From a virus, in IMG/VR virus record IMGVR_UViG_3300045051_000231, positions 1 to 41,009 of that record: a DNA stretch of 41,009 bases. One strand, given 5' to 3'. The translations under genes were made by a program, and so were the position numbers. The stretch's first letter is position 1. The number at the start of each line of letters is the position of its first letter. The notes under the pieces were generated by a model. That model had not been told where the DNA came from. It searched no databases and saw only the letters and a list, made by a program, of their open reading frames with translations. Positions 39,240-41,009 of this stretch are shown one piece after another.

Positions 39240-39313
39240 ATTCAGTGGCTTACAGTTCGTTCGGTAATTTCGTTCGGACCCTTATACTAGAATAAGGGTA
39301 AGGCCACCGAACG
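39177..39313. repeat. Cluster of CGTTCGG/CCGAACG repeats (origin or operator candidate)
   Basis: Exact 7-mers at 39177-39183, 39217-39223 (inverted), 39258-39264, 39271-39277 and 39307-39313 (inverted), plus a one-mismatch copy at 39201-39207. The pair 39271-39277/39307-39313 encloses the hairpin at 39278-39299. The cluster straddles the 3' end of the helicase gene and the convergent intergenic gap. Iterons for replication are one reading; transcription control is another. Confidence 0.5.
39278..39299. terminator. Stem-loop between convergent genes
   Basis: ACCCTTAT (39278-39285) pairs with ATAAGGGT (39292-39299) around a six-base loop, extended outward by CGTTCGG/CCGAACG. No T-run follows, so it may be a weak terminator or an origin cruciform. 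Confidence 0.4.
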
Positions 39314-39323
39314 GACGAATGGC

Positions 39324-39512
39324 CTATTTAGCTTTGGCCAGTCCACTCGTCCACCCCCTGCGCGCCCTGGCGAGCTGCCGCACCCTATCCTCCACCGCCT
39401 CGACCCACTCCTCGCCGCGCTGGACTCGACGGTATACCGCCCTGTAGCACGCCGGGCACATATGGCGGGTAGTCGCTGGTCGGCGCAGGCACGTCAGACA
39501 CGGGTCAGTCAT
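39324..39512 (-). CDS. Small zinc-ribbon/HTH-like protein, 62 aa, last gene of the circular leftward operon
   Basis: Start at 39512 (MTDPCL) overlapping the previous stop (ATGACTGA); an ATG at 39533 is the alternative. Pairs CLTC and CPAC with His between form one ribbon, followed by a basic helix (RAVYRRVQRGEEWVEAVEDR). Likely nucleic-acid binding. Unknown function. Confidence 0.62.
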   Translation of the reverse strand: MTDPCLTCLRRPATTRHMCPACYRAVYRRVQRGEEWVEAVEDRVRQLARARRGWTSGLAKAK

Positions 39513-39669
39513 AGGGCACGTATCGTGGGTCATCTTTTTCCAATTCGTACCAGTGTGGGCCGTCCTCTGGCCCGGCTTCACAGCCTGGACAGCATTCCTC
39601 GCAACACACTGGATGCGGGCCACAATGGTCATGCGCCTCTTTCCACTTGTACACTTCTTCCTTGGTCAT
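39505..39669 (-). CDS. Cys-rich micro-protein, 54 aa
   Basis: Start at 39669 overlapping the previous stop (ATGA), stop TGA at 39505. Core HCGPHPVCCEECCPGCEAG has six Cys, then acidic/aromatic WYELEKDDPRY. Zinc-binding knuckle likely. No family recognised. Confidence 0.65.
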   Translation of the reverse strand: MTKEEVYKWKEAHDHCGPHPVCCEECCPGCEAGPEDGPHWYELEKDDPRYVPYD

Positions 39670-39779
39670 CCCAGCCATGCACCCACCCCATACACCACCG
39701 CCAGCACCAGACAGAAGGCATAGACGGCCAGCAGCAGCCCAGCAACGTCATGCAGCGGCTCAGGCTCCTGTATCGGCAT
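39666..39779 (-). CDS. Single-pass membrane micro-protein, 37 aa
   Basis: Start at 39779 with GGAGACTGGC upstream, stop overlapping the next ATG. After MPIQEPEPLHD almost all residues form one membrane helix (AGLLLAVYAFCLVLAVVYGV). Role unknown; small membrane peptides of phages can target host membrane enzymes or lysis timing. Confidence 0.62.
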   Translation of the reverse strand: MPIQEPEPLHDVAGLLLAVYAFCLVLAVVYGVGAWLG

Positions 39780-39933
39780 GCCAGTCTCCTATCCATGAGT
39801 CGTCGTCAATGTCGTCACACTCGCAACAGTCCATCCGACACACCTCACAGTAGACGGCCTCGTCAGTCTGTACGTGCCGCTCGGCTACGTGCGGACAGTA
39901 CCGGCAGGAAGGCGGCTCAGGCTCGTTAGTCAT
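39760..39933 (-). CDS. Zinc-ribbon micro-protein, 57 aa
   Basis: Start at 39933 in an ATGACTAA overlap with the previous gene. Pairs CRYC and CEVC, then CCEC, followed by an acidic tail (DDIDDDSWIGDWHADTGA). One zinc ribbon is likely. Unknown function. Confidence 0.65.
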   Translation of the reverse strand: MTNEPEPPSCRYCPHVAERHVQTDEAVYCEVCRMDCCECDDIDDDSWIGDWHADTGA

Positions 39934-40132
39934 TGGATAGCCTCCCAGAGGCGTTTAAAGCCTCTCTGGCGCGTTCAAGCATTGCCCGTGCCGAATTCCT
40001 TGCCCGTTTGTCCTGAGCCCGCCTATCGCGCTGGAGTGCCATATCCAGCATATAGGCCGAATGCTGGCAATGGCAGCACCGGAGGCCCACGGTCAAGCAC
40101 TCGCAATGTCTGCAGGAGGGGTCGTAGGTCAC
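39926..40132 (-). CDS. Cys-rich protein with basic helix, 68 aa
   Basis: GTG start at 40132 behind AGGAGGCCGCCACA, overlapping the previous TGA (GTGA). N-terminal CRHCECL ... CCHC ribbon, then a basic helix (RDRRAQDKRARNSARAMLER). Probably nucleic-acid binding. Confidence 0.67.
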   Translation of the reverse strand: MTYDPSCRHCECLTVGLRCCHCQHSAYMLDMALQRDRRAQDKRARNSARAMLERAREALNASGRLSND

Positions 40133-40311
40133 TGTGGCGGCCTCCTGGCATCGAACACTGGCGCGGTCAGGCGCAGAGTTTCATGTGGCTCCGATCCGCC
40201 CCATTCCGTAGCTTGGACTACGGCTTGAGAGAGGGAGTCAGCGATCACATAGCAATGCTTCCGGCCGCCGCCTTCCGCTGGCGTGTGCCATGAAGCTTTG
40301 TAAATGGTCAC
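40129..40311 (-). CDS. Small hypothetical protein, 60 aa
   Basis: GTG at 40311 (MTIYKAS) chosen because it overlaps the previous TGA (GTGA) and GGTGGACTC precedes it; an in-frame ATG at 40347 would give 72 aa. Beta-alpha pattern (YKASWHTPAEGGGRKHCYVI, ADSLSQAVVQATEW). No motif. Confidence 0.6.
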   Translation of the reverse strand: MTIYKASWHTPAEGGGRKHCYVIADSLSQAVVQATEWGGSEPHETLRLTAPVFDARRPPQ

Positions 40312-40490
40312 GAGTCCACCCGGTAAGGCACAACGTCTGGATTCCACGGTGTGTCAGCTAGCCGCCTGTGACAGTGGCTGCACGTCCAATGCGTTGGATC
40401 ACAGCGACCCCCGCAGAGTAGGCAGCGGGTACGGCGGTCGTCGGTGAGTTCGTAGACGGCTAATGGGCTCAGGACGATAGGTTCGCTCAT
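40308..40490 (-). CDS. Small zinc-ribbon protein, 60 aa
   Basis: Start at 40490 behind GGAGGGAACACG. Pairs CLLCGGRC and CSHCHRR form one ribbon. Ends in a GTGA overlap. Unknown function. Confidence 0.67.
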   Translation of the reverse strand: MSEPIVLSPLAVYELTDDRRTRCLLCGGRCDPTHWTCSHCHRRLADTPWNPDVVPYRVDS

Positions 40491-40756
40491 CGTGTTCCCT
40501 CCAAGTGTTCAAGCATCCTCCGCATATGGTGAATGCGGCAATCGCGGTGCTGGTGGTCAGCATGGAACAGGCAGCCATAGCCCTTTGACGCGTCAGCCTC
40601 AACCATGCATGACGGGCAATGGATAGTCGCTCTGTGGGCCTCCCACTCCTTCAGGTACTCGGCATACTCCCACTCATACACCGCCTTACACCCGTCGCAC
40701 TCTTCGGGTCTGGGGCGCTCGTCGTGGCCGTCCAGGCGGCAGTCGGGCGGTCTCAT
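40487..40756 (-). CDS. Cys/His-rich protein, 89 aa
   Basis: Start at 40756 behind AAAGGAAAGCC, ATGA overlap upstream. CDGC, CPSC, then CLFHADHQHRDCRIHH give two possible metal sites; an acidic helix (YEWEYAEYLKEWEAHRA) lies between. Unknown function. Confidence 0.68.
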   Translation of the reverse strand: MRPPDCRLDGHDERPRPEECDGCKAVYEWEYAEYLKEWEAHRATIHCPSCMVEADASKGYGCLFHADHQHRDCRIHHMRRMLEHLEGTR

Positions 40757-40896
40757 GGCTTTCCTTTCGGCCCGGACGCAGGCTCACTAGGCTTAAATGG
40801 TCCAATTGCTTTGCCCTCAGCTGTGCGACATTCGGAGCACACACAGACACAACCCGCTGCAAGCCTGCACCATTGAGATTGGCAGTGCGCGGTCAT
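40753..40896 (-). CDS. Cys-rich micro-protein, 47 aa
   Basis: Start at 40896 (TGATG overlap), stop in an ATGA overlap at 40753. The cluster CQSQWCRLAAGCVCVCSEC has six Cys, and a disordered Pro/Lys tail follows. Zinc-binding candidate. Confidence 0.6.
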   Translation of the reverse strand: MTAHCQSQWCRLAAGCVCVCSECRTAEGKAIGPFKPSEPASGPKGKP

Positions 40897-40982
40897 CAGT
40901 AGCACCGTCCGTTGTTCGCCGCAGAGAGGAGGAGCATGAATGCCGCCCCGCCTGCTATTGACAGCGCTAGGATAATCATCAT
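40896..40982 (-). CDS. Membrane micro-protein, 28 aa
   Basis: ATG at 40982, AAGGTGCGCCC upstream, overlapping the previous stop. One hydrophobic segment (MIILALSIAGGAAFMLLL) and a short polar tail. Role unknown. Confidence 0.55.
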   Translation of the reverse strand: MMIILALSIAGGAAFMLLLSAANNGRCY

Positions 40983-41009
40983 GGGCGCACCTTGTCGGCC
41001 CCTCCGCCA
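40979..41009 (-). CDS. C-terminal end of the gene that begins at 209 (crosses the window end)
   Basis: Reading in from the right edge, one leftover base plus nine codons give GGGADKVRP and a TGA overlapping the ATG at 40982. The leftover T completes the GA left over at base 1 (GAT), so the two fragments form one 79-aa frame on a circle. Confidence 0.6.
   Translation of the reverse strand, partial: GGGADKVRP

Noticed and set aside
1-41009. tRNA, rRNA, integrase, repressor, polymerase
   Set aside because: Looked for characteristic motifs and found none I could support; absence is not proven without a search.

Overview
The window reads as the genome of a lytic, short-tailed (podovirus-like) double-stranded DNA phage of a Gram-negative bacterium. 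Evidence for the phage type is a terminase pair, a portal, a scaffold, an N4-gp56-type major capsid protein, a head-tail adaptor and beta-helix tailspikes. There is no tape-measure, tail-tube or sheath gene. Evidence for a Gram-negative host is a coiled-coil spanin-like protein, an M15 peptidase endolysin and a phage-encoded outer-membrane barrel ending in Phe. No integrase, repressor, DNA polymerase, RNA polymerase or tRNA gene was recognised. Transcription probably uses the host sigma70 RNA polymerase, because TTGACA/TAATGT-type promoters can be read. The two window ends join into one in-frame gene (209 down to 1, then 41009 down to 40979), so the window is probably the complete genome written from an arbitrary cut.

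Layout. (1) 1-1457, minus strand: small, mostly Cys-rich genes. Through the end join they continue into 41009-39324 as one tightly packed operon of about 16 genes. (2) 1458-1597: divergent control region. (3) 1598-30896, plus strand: one long late operon with terS, an inserted HNH endonuclease, terL, portal, scaffold and capsid (1598-9410). Small virion-associated genes follow (9423-10576), then a six-gene sugar/methyl-modification cassette (10573-14680), then adaptor, fibres, tailspikes and nozzle-like protein (14668-22247). The operon ends with further virion genes, Gly/Ala-rich and ejection-type proteins around an inserted endonuclease VII-like gene (22244-27814), a subtilase, the lysis genes and an outer-membrane protein (27811-30896). 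(4) 30897-30973: two hairpin terminators between convergent operons. (5) 38057 down to 30974, minus strand: early operon of small zinc-ribbon-like proteins plus a recombination module (Sak4-like ATPase, SSB-like protein, ERCC4 nuclease). (6) 38058-38288: divergent promoters. (7) 38289-39239, plus strand: RepA/AAA_25-type ATPase, followed by a cluster of CGTTCGG/CCGAACG repeats that could be an origin or operator.

Genes are linked mostly by 1-14 nt overlaps (ATGA, GTGA, TGATG, TAATG), so translational coupling is the rule. The most unusual content is the glycosyltransferase/deacetylase/methyltransferase cassette inside the virion operon, a secreted subtilase whose catalytic Asp is Gly, the large set of CxxC micro-proteins, and recurring junction sequences between the micro-genes. 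No stretch longer than 300 bases lacks a gene. All functional assignments come from motif reading without database searches.
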